A stretch of 64,000 nt of DNA from the NCBI RefSeq assembly GCF_900312995.1, contig NZ_ONZI01000001.1, positions 1,054,001-1,118,000 on the forward strand. The letters are read 5' to 3'. This stretch comes from Kushneria phyllosphaerae. Its GTDB lineage: Bacteria > Pseudomonadota > Gammaproteobacteria > Pseudomonadales > Halomonadaceae. The notes under the pieces are model-generated. The model was not told the origin of the DNA and did no database searches. It was given only the letters and a program-made list of their open reading frames with translations. Every line of letters begins with the position of its first letter. Positions within the stretch are counted from its first letter, which is position 1. The position numbers and the translations under genes are program-made. Below are positions 28,860 to 36,256 of the stretch, one piece after another.

Positions 28860-29867
28860 TCAGGCGGTTTTGGCCACGGGGACAACCTGGTGGGTAGGCA
28901 GCCACTGTTGATGATCCAGACACCACTGCGCCAGATGCTGCACGCCGGTGGTTAGCGGCATGGTCGGGCGGTAGTTGATCACGGCTTCCAGTCGCGAGGT
29001 GTCCGCCCAGGTGCGGGTCACATCGCCATCCTGCATGGGCAGCCACTCGCGCGGTGCCTGCTGCCCCAGTGCCTCTTCAAGCCAGGTAATAAAGTCCATC
29101 AGTGCCGTGGGTTCACCGCGTCCGATATTGAAGATCTGATGGCGGCCGGTCTCGCCGCTGGCGCAGCATGTATTGAGCAGGCGCATGATGGCCTCGATGA
29201 CATCACCGACCCAGGTGAAATCCCGCGCCATCTGCCCGTGGTTGAAAATCTGCAGCGGCTGATGGTTCATGATGCTGCCGGCAAACAGCATGGGCGCCAT
29301 GTCGGGCCGGCCCCAGGGGCCATACACCGTAAAAAAGCGCATGCCGGTCAGGGACATCCCATAGAGGCTGGCGTAGCTGTCGGCCATGAGCTCGTTGGCC
29401 CGCTTGGTGGCGGCGTACAGTGACGCGGGGTGATTTACCGGGTCCTCTTCGCTGAACACCTCACGCTGCGAGTGTCCATAGACCGAACTCGAGGAGGCGT
29501 AATAAAGATGGCGAACGCTGTGCTGACGACACGCTTCCAGCACGTTGAGAAACCCGGTCAGGTTGCTTTGACCATAAACGTGGGGGTGCGTGACGCTGTA
29601 GCGCACGCCGGCCTGGGCGGCCAGATGAATGACATGGGTGAACCGTTCACGCCTAAAAAGGACTTCCAGCGCTTCGCGGTCACTGACGTCCAGCAAACGA
29701 CAGTGACTCACGCCCAGCGCGTCCAGGCGCGCCCGCTTGTAGCTCACGCTGTAATAGTCCGAGAAACTGTCGATGCCGACCGTCGCCACGCCGTCTTCCG
29801 TGAGTCGTTTCGTCAGCCAGGCGCCAATGAAACCGGCGGCACCGGTGACCAGTACTTTCATGTTCAT
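28860..29867 (-). CDS. UDP-glucuronate 4-epimerase-like NAD-dependent epimerase
   Basis: 335 residues, an extended short-chain dehydrogenase. VTGAAGFIG (7-15) binds NAD, and the catalytic Y151 and K155 are in YAATK. The HLAAQAGVRYS motif (81-91) and the RFFTVYGPWGRPDMA segment are typical of UDP-glucuronate 4-epimerases, which make UDP-galacturonate. ATG 29867 overlaps the stop of the upstream glycosyltransferase (ATGA). It is the last gene of a five-gene operon with a polyprenyl-phosphate GT2 and two GT39 enzymes, so its product is probably the donor sugar for lipid-linked transfer to LPS. Confidence 0.85.
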   Translation of the reverse strand: MNMKVLVTGAAGFIGAWLTKRLTEDGVATVGIDSFSDYYSVSYKRARLDALGVSHCRLLDVSDREALEVLFRRERFTHVIHLAAQAGVRYSVTHPHVYGQSNLTGFLNVLEACRQHSVRHLYYASSSSVYGHSQREVFSEEDPVNHPASLYAATKRANELMADSYASLYGMSLTGMRFFTVYGPWGRPDMAPMLFAGSIMNHQPLQIFNHGQMARDFTWVGDVIEAIMRLLNTCCASGETGRHQIFNIGRGEPTALMDFITWLEEALGQQAPREWLPMQDGDVTRTWADTSRLEAVINYRPTMPLTTGVQHLAQWCLDHQQWLPTHQVVPVAKTA

Positions 29868-31483
29868 AAGGGATCCAGGCAAAGAAAAAGGGGCGTCGCG
29901 ATTTGCAGGGCCGATACCGGCATGACCAACAGCGTACGGGCACGCCACGGGAATCGATGGGCAAGGGCCGGCATGTAAAGTGCAGGGAGCTGGCGGCTGT
30001 CGCCGATCACCCAGCCCGCAGGATGCTGCTGACGCCAGCGGCACAGATCGGTCGGGTGAGCGTCGAGGGTCTGAAGCGCAGTGGTCAGGCGGCCGGCAAA
30101 CTGAAAGCTGGCCTGATAGTCCCTGCCATACCAGACCACGGGTTGCCCCTGTTGTTCGATACGCGACAGCAGTTGTGCCGGTTGTCGGGTATCCATGCGT
30201 GGCCACAGGGGCGCCAGCATGATCGTCAGCATGGTGGCCATGGCTGTCGTGGTGAGCAGGGCCAGCACGGTCGCTGCCGCCGTCGTTTTGAGCTGTACCA
30301 CGGCGGCCACGGTCGCAAGCCCCCATAAAAGCCAGACACCCTTGAGAGAAAACATCGCCGCCAGTTGGGCATTGCCGACCATTTTCACGACTAAAGTGAG
30401 GGCGCCGGTGGCAAACAGGGCAATCGCTGGCACTTTCAGTGTGCGGCGTTGCGCCGGGGCAGAGCGTGTCAGGATGTCGGCAATGAGCAGCGCCAGCGGC
30501 GGCAAAATCGGCATCAGGTAGTGCGCCTGTTTGCCACTGACCAGGGAAAACAGCACCAGCGGTACCAGCGTCCAGCACCAGAGCAGCCGGCTTGCCCTAC
30601 GTGGCGTGGCAGGGCTGTGCCGACGCCAGAGCTTCAGCGCCGGCAGCCATAGTGACCAGGGCAGCAGCAGTACCGGCAGTACCGGCAGGTACCACCAGAA
30701 GGGACGGGCGTGGTCGGCTACCTGCTCCAGCCGATCAACGCTCTGATGCCAGAGCAGGTTACCGGCATAGGCCTCACCGCCGACCCAGGCCGAGCTCAGC
30801 GCCCAGGCCAGCAGCACTATTATCGCCGCGCCGGTGGCCAGCCAGAAGAGGGGCGTGCTGCGACCCGGGCGCTCGCGCCATAACGGCAGGCTGATGAGTA
30901 TCGGCAGCCAGCTCAGCAGTATCGCCGGCCCCTTGGCCAGCAGCGCCAGTGCCAGCCATGGCGTTACACCGATCGCCCGCCTTCTTGGGGCGCCATGGCC
31001 GGTCAGGGCGGCCACGGCGCCCAGCAGGCAGGTGGTCAGGAGAATATCGAACATCAGGGTGGCGCTATAGAGCCACCACATCAGCATCGACATCAGGACC
31101 AGCAGCGCCATTCGCGCCGTACGAGCCTCGTAGCCAAGATTCAGAGCGATTCGTCGCAGCTGAAAAAGCCCCAGCAGGGAGGCCAGTGGCATGATCAGCC
31201 GGGGCCACCAGTCATTGACGCCAAACACGCCCCAGCCCAGGTTGATCAGCCAGAACAGCAGGGGTGGCTTGTCGGCGTAGGGCACCCCGTTCATGTGCGC
31301 CACCCACCACTGCCCGCTGTGCCACATCTCCCAGGCGATCGAGAGATAGCGCGTCTCATCGATGGGCATGATCGGGCGCAGCTGAAAGGTCAGTGCGCTG
31401 ACCAGCCATGCCAGCGCAACAGCCCCCCACTGCAGGCCTGCATGATCGGTCAGGCGCTCCAGTCGCTGACGGAGCACGCTCAT
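29864..31483 (-). CDS. ArnT-like family 39 glycosyltransferase (second of two)
   Basis: 539-residue multi-spanning membrane protein, about 11-13 helices. The first periplasmic loop carries the GT39/ArnT pattern: an acidic site in MPIDETRYLSIAWEM and, about 30 residues later, YADKPPLLFWL. Such enzymes take a sugar from undecaprenyl or dodecaprenyl phosphate at the periplasmic face and place it on lipid A or core. Both ends overlap neighbours by 4 bases. Its C-terminal soluble part (about 390-535) is shorter than in E. coli ArnT. Acceptor unknown. Confidence 0.85.
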   Translation of the reverse strand: MSVLRQRLERLTDHAGLQWGAVALAWLVSALTFQLRPIMPIDETRYLSIAWEMWHSGQWWVAHMNGVPYADKPPLLFWLINLGWGVFGVNDWWPRLIMPLASLLGLFQLRRIALNLGYEARTARMALLVLMSMLMWWLYSATLMFDILLTTCLLGAVAALTGHGAPRRRAIGVTPWLALALLAKGPAILLSWLPILISLPLWRERPGRSTPLFWLATGAAIIVLLAWALSSAWVGGEAYAGNLLWHQSVDRLEQVADHARPFWWYLPVLPVLLLPWSLWLPALKLWRRHSPATPRRASRLLWCWTLVPLVLFSLVSGKQAHYLMPILPPLALLIADILTRSAPAQRRTLKVPAIALFATGALTLVVKMVGNAQLAAMFSLKGVWLLWGLATVAAVVQLKTTAAATVLALLTTTAMATMLTIMLAPLWPRMDTRQPAQLLSRIEQQGQPVVWYGRDYQASFQFAGRLTTALQTLDAHPTDLCRWRQQHPAGWVIGDSRQLPALYMPALAHRFPWRARTLLVMPVSALQIATPLFLCLDPL

Positions 31484-33270
31484 GGCGTTAAGCCATCCCT
31501 GTGATGCAGCGTACTGCTTCTATGCCAGGTGGTGGGGGCCTGATACAGCGGGGCGGCGTGTTCATCACCGTGACACTGCGCCACGCTGTCGGCCCGCAAT
31601 AGCCACCATCCCTTGTCGCTGCGCGCATCCAGTGAGATCAGGGTGTTGCGATCAACGCAGGGCTGGCCCTTGAGCTCATCGTCCTGCACCAGAGCCCAGC
31701 GAATGTCGGGCGCTTCCTTGAGCCAGGCCGTCATGCGTGCGAACTGGTCATCAATCGGCGTGCCATCCCCGAACTGTACGATCGGCTGCTGCGCCTGCAG
31801 TACGTTTTCCTCATCGAAATCGGTCAGCGCCAGCGGCTGATGCCCGGTTGCAAGCGCCACTTCGGCCATCAGGGCACTGCGCGAACGATGGGCATCCATG
31901 ACCCCGTAGCCCCAGCTGGCCCAGAGGATCCAGAACATGGCAAGCCACAGGCCCAGGCTCACCAGGCCGCGCCGCGGTGGCACGCGCCAGGCGATCAGGG
32001 CCGTCAGTACCCCAATGCTCAGCCACCATCCCCACGGGTTGAGGGTGAAATCCTCGCCAAGGGTCGCACTGTCGAGCAGTCCCACGGCCAGCAGCAGACC
32101 GACGATGCCGATGACCCCGCCCAGCAGGGTGGCCAGCCCCCAGGCCAGGCGATTCAGCCAGAGGCGGCGAATCAGGTTCGGAAGCGCCGGCGCCAGCGCC
32201 AGCACGAACATCGCCGTGCCCGGTGTCATGTAGACCCCCCGTTTGCCCGGGCTCAGCGAGAAAAACAGCACCATCAGCACCAGCCAGGAGAGCGGCAGCC
32301 AGAGCCTTGCATCGCCCAGACGAAGGCGCCGCCACCAGTGAGGCACGACCCAGGGCAGGGCCAGCACGCCAGGCAGCCAGGCCCAGGGCAGTACTTCGAG
32401 CAGGTAATAATAAAAGGGCTTTAGATGGTGCCAGGAGTCGGCATAGCGCTGACCGGTCTGGCGAAAGAGAATGTTGTCTCGATAGGCCATCAGGGCCTGA
32501 TCACCGCTGAAGCTGGTGTAGAGCGCCATGGGGATCACCCAGCAGGCAATGGCGGCCACCAGAAGGCCCAGCCCGATCAGCAGCTGACGCAGTGTCAGCG
32601 GCACGACCCGATGGTCGCTGTCTGCATGATGCCGCTTTGTATGATGACACTGATACCACACCATCCCGAACCAGGCCGGCAGCAGCAGCAGCGGCAAAAA
32701 GCCGACGCCCTTGGTGATCACGCCAAGCCCCATCGACACGCAGCCCAGGTACCACCAGCGCGGCGCTGGCCCCAGCAGGGCATGGCGCAGTGCACCGTAA
32801 AGCCCCAGCGTGATGAAGCCTGTCACCAGCATGTCGATCTGAGCCGTGCGGGCCTGCAGGGTGAACTGCGCGGTCAGCATAAGCGTCAGACCGGCCAGCC
32901 ATGCAATGCGGGGGCCATAAAGGCGCCGGGTCAGATCAGTGGTCAGCCCGAGTGTTGCTAAAGCGCCCAGCAGGGAAGGCAGCAGGAAGGCCACCTTGAG
33001 ACTGCCCGTGACCAGAGTGCCCAGTGCGATCAGCCACATGAAGATGGGCGGCTTGTCCGGGTAGAGCTCACCGGCGCGGTGAGGAATCAGCCACTGATGG
33101 GTCGTGATCATTTCATGGGCGATCAGGGCAAAGCGCGGCTCATCGGCTGGCCATGGCCAGCGCCAGCCAATCCCCAGCCCCAGAAATACCAGCGCGATGG
33201 TCAGCAGCGACAGCACCGGTGCTCCGATCAGCCGCCGCTGAAGGCCTGGTGCAAGGCGTGTGTTCATCAT
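31480..33270 (-). CDS. ArnT-like family 39 glycosyltransferase (first of two)
   Basis: 596-residue membrane glycosyltransferase. PWPADEPRFALIAHEM and the following YPDKPPIFMWLIA give the ArnT catalytic-loop pattern; about 12 helices follow and a periplasmic C-terminal domain (about 440-590) is present. It is a distant paralogue of the next gene, so the operon encodes two transferases that probably use the same lipid-linked donor at different acceptor positions. Overlaps by 4 bases with both the LAB_N gene and the next transferase. Confidence 0.85.
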   Translation of the reverse strand: MMNTRLAPGLQRRLIGAPVLSLLTIALVFLGLGIGWRWPWPADEPRFALIAHEMITTHQWLIPHRAGELYPDKPPIFMWLIALGTLVTGSLKVAFLLPSLLGALATLGLTTDLTRRLYGPRIAWLAGLTLMLTAQFTLQARTAQIDMLVTGFITLGLYGALRHALLGPAPRWWYLGCVSMGLGVITKGVGFLPLLLLPAWFGMVWYQCHHTKRHHADSDHRVVPLTLRQLLIGLGLLVAAIACWVIPMALYTSFSGDQALMAYRDNILFRQTGQRYADSWHHLKPFYYYLLEVLPWAWLPGVLALPWVVPHWWRRLRLGDARLWLPLSWLVLMVLFFSLSPGKRGVYMTPGTAMFVLALAPALPNLIRRLWLNRLAWGLATLLGGVIGIVGLLLAVGLLDSATLGEDFTLNPWGWWLSIGVLTALIAWRVPPRRGLVSLGLWLAMFWILWASWGYGVMDAHRSRSALMAEVALATGHQPLALTDFDEENVLQAQQPIVQFGDGTPIDDQFARMTAWLKEAPDIRWALVQDDELKGQPCVDRNTLISLDARSDKGWWLLRADSVAQCHGDEHAAPLYQAPTTWHRSSTLHHRDGLTP

Positions 33271-33584
33271 GAGCTTTCAGCCCTCTCCGCCGCGGTGTCA
33301 GAAGCGCCTGCCTCAATGGCCTGACGCTTCTCCCGTCGAATCAGCACCAGATTGCGGACATAGATGAAAAGGCCCGACCCCTGGCCGATGATAAAGACCG
33401 GGTCACGTCGATAAATGGCATACAGCAGCAGGATCAGGCCGCCACCGATGCTGAGATACCAGAACAGATGAGGCACGATGCTGCGTCTGGCCCGTTCGCT
33501 GGCCAGCCACTGCACGATAAAACGCGCCGAAAAAAGGGCCTGACCCAACAGGCCGACCACAATCCAGAGGGCTGCAGAATCCAT
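33267..33584 (-). CDS. LAB_N domain small membrane protein
   Basis: 105 residues with three membrane helices. LGQALFSARFIVQWLASER and the later VPHLFWYLSIGGG and RDPVFIIGQGSGLFIYVRNL match the lipid-A-disaccharide synthase N-terminal-like (LAB_N) domain, found alone next to GT2/GT39 genes. ATG 33584 starts 5 bases after the GT2 stop; the longer frame to 33683 lies inside that gene. It is likely a membrane helper or flippase-like partner of the polyprenyl-phosphate sugar pathway; that role is inference. Confidence 0.85.
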   Translation of the reverse strand: MDSAALWIVVGLLGQALFSARFIVQWLASERARRSIVPHLFWYLSIGGGLILLLYAIYRRDPVFIIGQGSGLFIYVRNLVLIRREKRQAIEAGASDTAAERAESS

Positions 33585-33589
33585 GGGGC

Positions 33590-34357
33590 TCAGGGCTCCT
33601 GATGAGAGTGGGCATCCCTGTCGGTATCTGCGCCGGAAAGGGGCTTGAGGGGCGCCGGCAGTCTGGAACGATGCGCCAGCCACATGACGCCGCCCAGGTC
33701 CAGCAGTCCGGCCATCAGCCGGTCGAGCGTGCCGTAGTTGGAGCTGCCGGCCTGGCGGGCGCGATGGTTGACCGGCCAGGACAGCGTCGTGCCGCCCTGG
33801 GCGCGAATCAGCGCCGGCAAAAAGCGATGCATATGATTGAAGTAGGGCAGGCGCAGAAAGGCCTCACGCTCAAAGACCTTGATGCCACAGCCGGTATCAG
33901 GGGTGTCATCCTTTAAAAGACGCGAGCGCACGGCATTGGCAATCCGTGAGGAGACGCGCTTGATCTCACTGTCGTTGCGCTTGTGACGATAGCCGGCCAG
34001 CAGCGTGATATCCCCTTTTTGAACGCGTTCGAACATGGCCGGAAGATCGGCCGGATCATTCTGGCCATCGCCGTCCAGCGTGGCCAGCCACGTTCCGCGA
34101 GCCTGCCAGCCGGCCTGCCAGATGGACGTGCTTTGCCCGGCGCTGTGCTGATGGTGGTAGACACGAAGACGGGGTTCGCGCGCCGCATAATCGGTCAGCA
34201 CCTGCAGGCTGTTATCGCTGGAGCCATCACTGACCACCAGCATTTCAAATTGGATATCGGCGCCGTCAAGCGCACGGCATACCTCATCCAGCAGGTAAGG
34301 CAGGTTGTCGGCTTCATTGCGTGCCGGAATCAGGACAGACAGGGGAAGATCGGTCAT
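33590..34357 (-). CDS. Polyprenyl-phosphate family 2 glycosyltransferase (ArnC/DPMS-like, soluble)
   Basis: 255 residues. VLIPARNEADNLPYLLDEV at the N-terminus, the DGSSDNS loop and the DGDGQNDP metal site identify a dolichol-phosphate-mannose-synthase-like GT2. KDDTPDTGCGIKVFERE is the typical acceptor-side motif. It lacks the two C-terminal helices of ArnC. It would load a sugar onto polyprenyl phosphate on the cytoplasmic side. First gene of the operon; ATG 34357 lies 12 codons inside the maximal frame and fits the family start. Confidence 0.87.
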   Translation of the reverse strand: MTDLPLSVLIPARNEADNLPYLLDEVCRALDGADIQFEMLVVSDGSSDNSLQVLTDYAAREPRLRVYHHQHSAGQSTSIWQAGWQARGTWLATLDGDGQNDPADLPAMFERVQKGDITLLAGYRHKRNDSEIKRVSSRIANAVRSRLLKDDTPDTGCGIKVFEREAFLRLPYFNHMHRFLPALIRAQGGTTLSWPVNHRARQAGSSNYGTLDRLMAGLLDLGGVMWLAHRSRLPAPLKPLSGADTDRDAHSHQEP

Positions 34358-34396
34358 GTGAATGCTGTTCCAGCCTCGGTCAAGGAAAGTCAAGAA

Positions 34397-34424
34397 ATTA
34401 TACGACAGTAGTTTTCAAGTTAAA
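34397..34424 (-). promoter_or_regulatory. Possible promoter of the GT2-GT39 operon
   Basis: On the minus strand a perfect TATAAT (34402-34397) lies 40 bases before the GT2 start, with a weak TTTAAC at 16 bases upstream. The surrounding 60 bases are clearly AT-rich. Confidence 0.5.
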
Positions 34425-34619
34425 TTAAGCAAATGTTAGTTCTGCCAACGATTGAAATGTTCGGGCACAAAGGCACAGACAGCATTGGAGAGGAATGGAT
34501 CCCGGCGCTGACAAAAGGCTGAAAGGCACTGAGCGTCGTTACAATCAAGGAAGACAGTGGCAGGTGGGCTTGAAAAGGCAATGCGTAAAAGGTCAAAAGG
34601 TCTGTCGAGACGGCGCCAC

Positions 34620-34649
34620 AAAAAAAGGCGCTGCCATGAGGGCAGCGCC
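34620..34649 (-). terminator. Rho-independent terminator of thrB
   Basis: On the minus strand GGCGCTGCC and GGCAGCGCC pair around CTCAT and run straight into T7. It lies 8 bases past the thrB stop. Confidence 0.93.
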
Positions 34650-34656
34650 GTAGAAA

Positions 34657-35601
34657 TCAGGGCAAAGGGGCGGGAGGATGATCAATCCGCGCCTTCAGGA
34701 TCCGGCGATACTGGGCCGGGTCCTTGGGTGTCAGCGCATGCGCCGGTGGGTCGACATAGACCACCAAAAGGCGGGAAAGCCAGTAGCGCAGTGCCGTCAG
34801 CTCCAGCATGGTGGGCCAGACCCGGCGTTCTTCATCGGTGAAGGCACGTTCCTGGGCGTAGGCGTCAATGATGGCCTTGTAGCGCGCAGGGATAAGCGCA
34901 CCGCTGTCGTCACTGCACCAGTCATTGATGACGATGGCCAGATCAAAGAGCAAATCACCGGTACAGCCGTTATAGAAGTCGATCACGCCGCACAGGCGGT
35001 CGCCTTCATAGAGCGTGTTGTCGCGAAAAAGATCACCGTGCAGGGCGCCCTGAGGCAGTACGACCTGTCGCAGGCGACTGTCCAGCGCATCGATGCGGTC
35101 ACGGATCAGGGTCTGGTCATCCGGGCTCAGATAGCCCATGACCCGGGAGTGCACGGCATGTACCCAGCGCAGGTCGCGCGGGTTGGGGCGGCTGCCCTGA
35201 AACCCCTGCGAGATGCGATGCATCTGGCCCAGCACCTGGCCGATGGCGGCACACTGGATGGGCCCCGGCTGCTCGGGGTGGCGTCCGGGCAGCCGCGGAA
35301 ACAGCAGAGCAGGGCGGTCTGCCAGGCGCTGAAGGGCCACGCCGTTGCGATCAAACAACGGCCCCGGGACCGGCAGCTGATGCTGATCGAGCCAGGCCAG
35401 CAGGTCGACGAAAAAGGGCAGCTCCTCCTGCTCGCCCTGCTCGAACAGGGTCAACACCAGCACTTCCCGGTCGGTGGTGACAAAGAAGGTGCTGTTTTCC
35501 GTGCCGCCTGCCACGCCCTCGAGCGCGAGCAGGGTGCCGACGTCGTAACCTTCCAGAAATTGAGCGACCTGTTCATCGCTTAAGGGGGTAAAAACCGCCA
35601 T
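34657..35601 (-). CDS. thrB: Homoserine kinase (choline-kinase-like, ThrB type 2)
   Basis: 314 residues. Aminoglycoside-phosphotransferase fold: GTENSTFFV near residue 33 (nucleotide loop), ALHGDLFRDNTLY (catalytic HGD..DN) and GVIDFYNGC (DF metal site). This is the ThrB form of Pseudomonas and relatives, unrelated to the GHMP-type enzyme of E. coli. It phosphorylates homoserine on the way to threonine. GGAG lies 5 bases before the ATG. Its place beside a DUF2782 gene and polA matches pseudomonads. Confidence 0.95.
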   Translation of the reverse strand: MAVFTPLSDEQVAQFLEGYDVGTLLALEGVAGGTENSTFFVTTDREVLVLTLFEQGEQEELPFFVDLLAWLDQHQLPVPGPLFDRNGVALQRLADRPALLFPRLPGRHPEQPGPIQCAAIGQVLGQMHRISQGFQGSRPNPRDLRWVHAVHSRVMGYLSPDDQTLIRDRIDALDSRLRQVVLPQGALHGDLFRDNTLYEGDRLCGVIDFYNGCTGDLLFDLAIVINDWCSDDSGALIPARYKAIIDAYAQERAFTDEERRVWPTMLELTALRYWLSRLLVVYVDPPAHALTPKDPAQYRRILKARIDHPPAPLP

Positions 35602-35803
35602 GTGGCTCCTGACGCGCTGCGGAGGCGCTCATCGTGCTGGGTAACAAACACCGTAACCGGTTCCGGTTAGCGGCAATGACATGTTCAGGCGCTTGATGTC
35701 GGGTCATGAAGCACCCCGGGCGTGGGCAGACATCGAGCAGCGCGGAGTCTATCACCGAAACGCCATATTCTGCCTGCGACGTGTCACGCTGCCGGTCATC
35801 GGG

Positions 35804-36091
35804 TTATTGAGACGACTTTTGGGTCCATGCCGGCGGTGTGATCTCGGCATCTGCCGGCTGGCGTCGGAAGTTGCCGTCACCATCGGTGTCCAGCAGGACC
35901 GTGCGCTGCTGGCCTTCAATGATCTCGATGGCGTAGAGCCTGCCGTCGAGACGATATTCATGCACGAGGCGGTCGCCCTGCTGCTGGGTGGTGACCTGTC
36001 CCCGAGGCTCGGCCAGTGCTGCAGGGCTGATGGACGCAAGCGCCAGCAGCGCTGCCGCCGTCAGAACCGGCAGACTTCGTGCAATGGTCAT
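35804..36091 (-). CDS. DUF2782 exported protein
   Basis: 95 residues with a signal peptide (1-27, ending ALA). The mature part shows the DUF2782 pattern: VHEYRLDGRLYAIEIIEGQQ and LLDTDGDGNFRR. Function unknown; the gene is conserved beside polA in this bacterial group. GGAG lies 6 bases before the ATG. It is divergent from polA. Confidence 0.9.
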   Translation of the reverse strand: MTIARSLPVLTAAALLALASISPAALAEPRGQVTTQQQGDRLVHEYRLDGRLYAIEIIEGQQRTVLLDTDGDGNFRRQPADAEITPPAWTQKSSQ

Positions 36092-36256
36092 GATGATCTC
36101 CAGAGCTACAGCTTGAATGTTGCACAGTGTAAAGGCCGTGGCGGTAAATAGCAGCCGTCATGGGTCGCAGGATCGGGGTGGGATGCTTTCGCCACTGACG
36201 TCGACGCCGGCCTTGCGTATCATGACGCCATATTCGAGTCGTTAGCTGGAGCTTCC

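Noticed and set aside
33590..34357. ArnC of the Ara4N lipid A pathway
   Set aside because: No arnA, arnB, arnD or arnE/F alongside, the C-terminal helices of ArnC are missing, and a UDP-glucuronate-epimerase-like gene is in the operon.
34436..34621. 61-codon minus-strand ORF upstream of the GT2 operon
   Set aside because: No ribosome site or recognisable pattern; abuts the thrB terminator.
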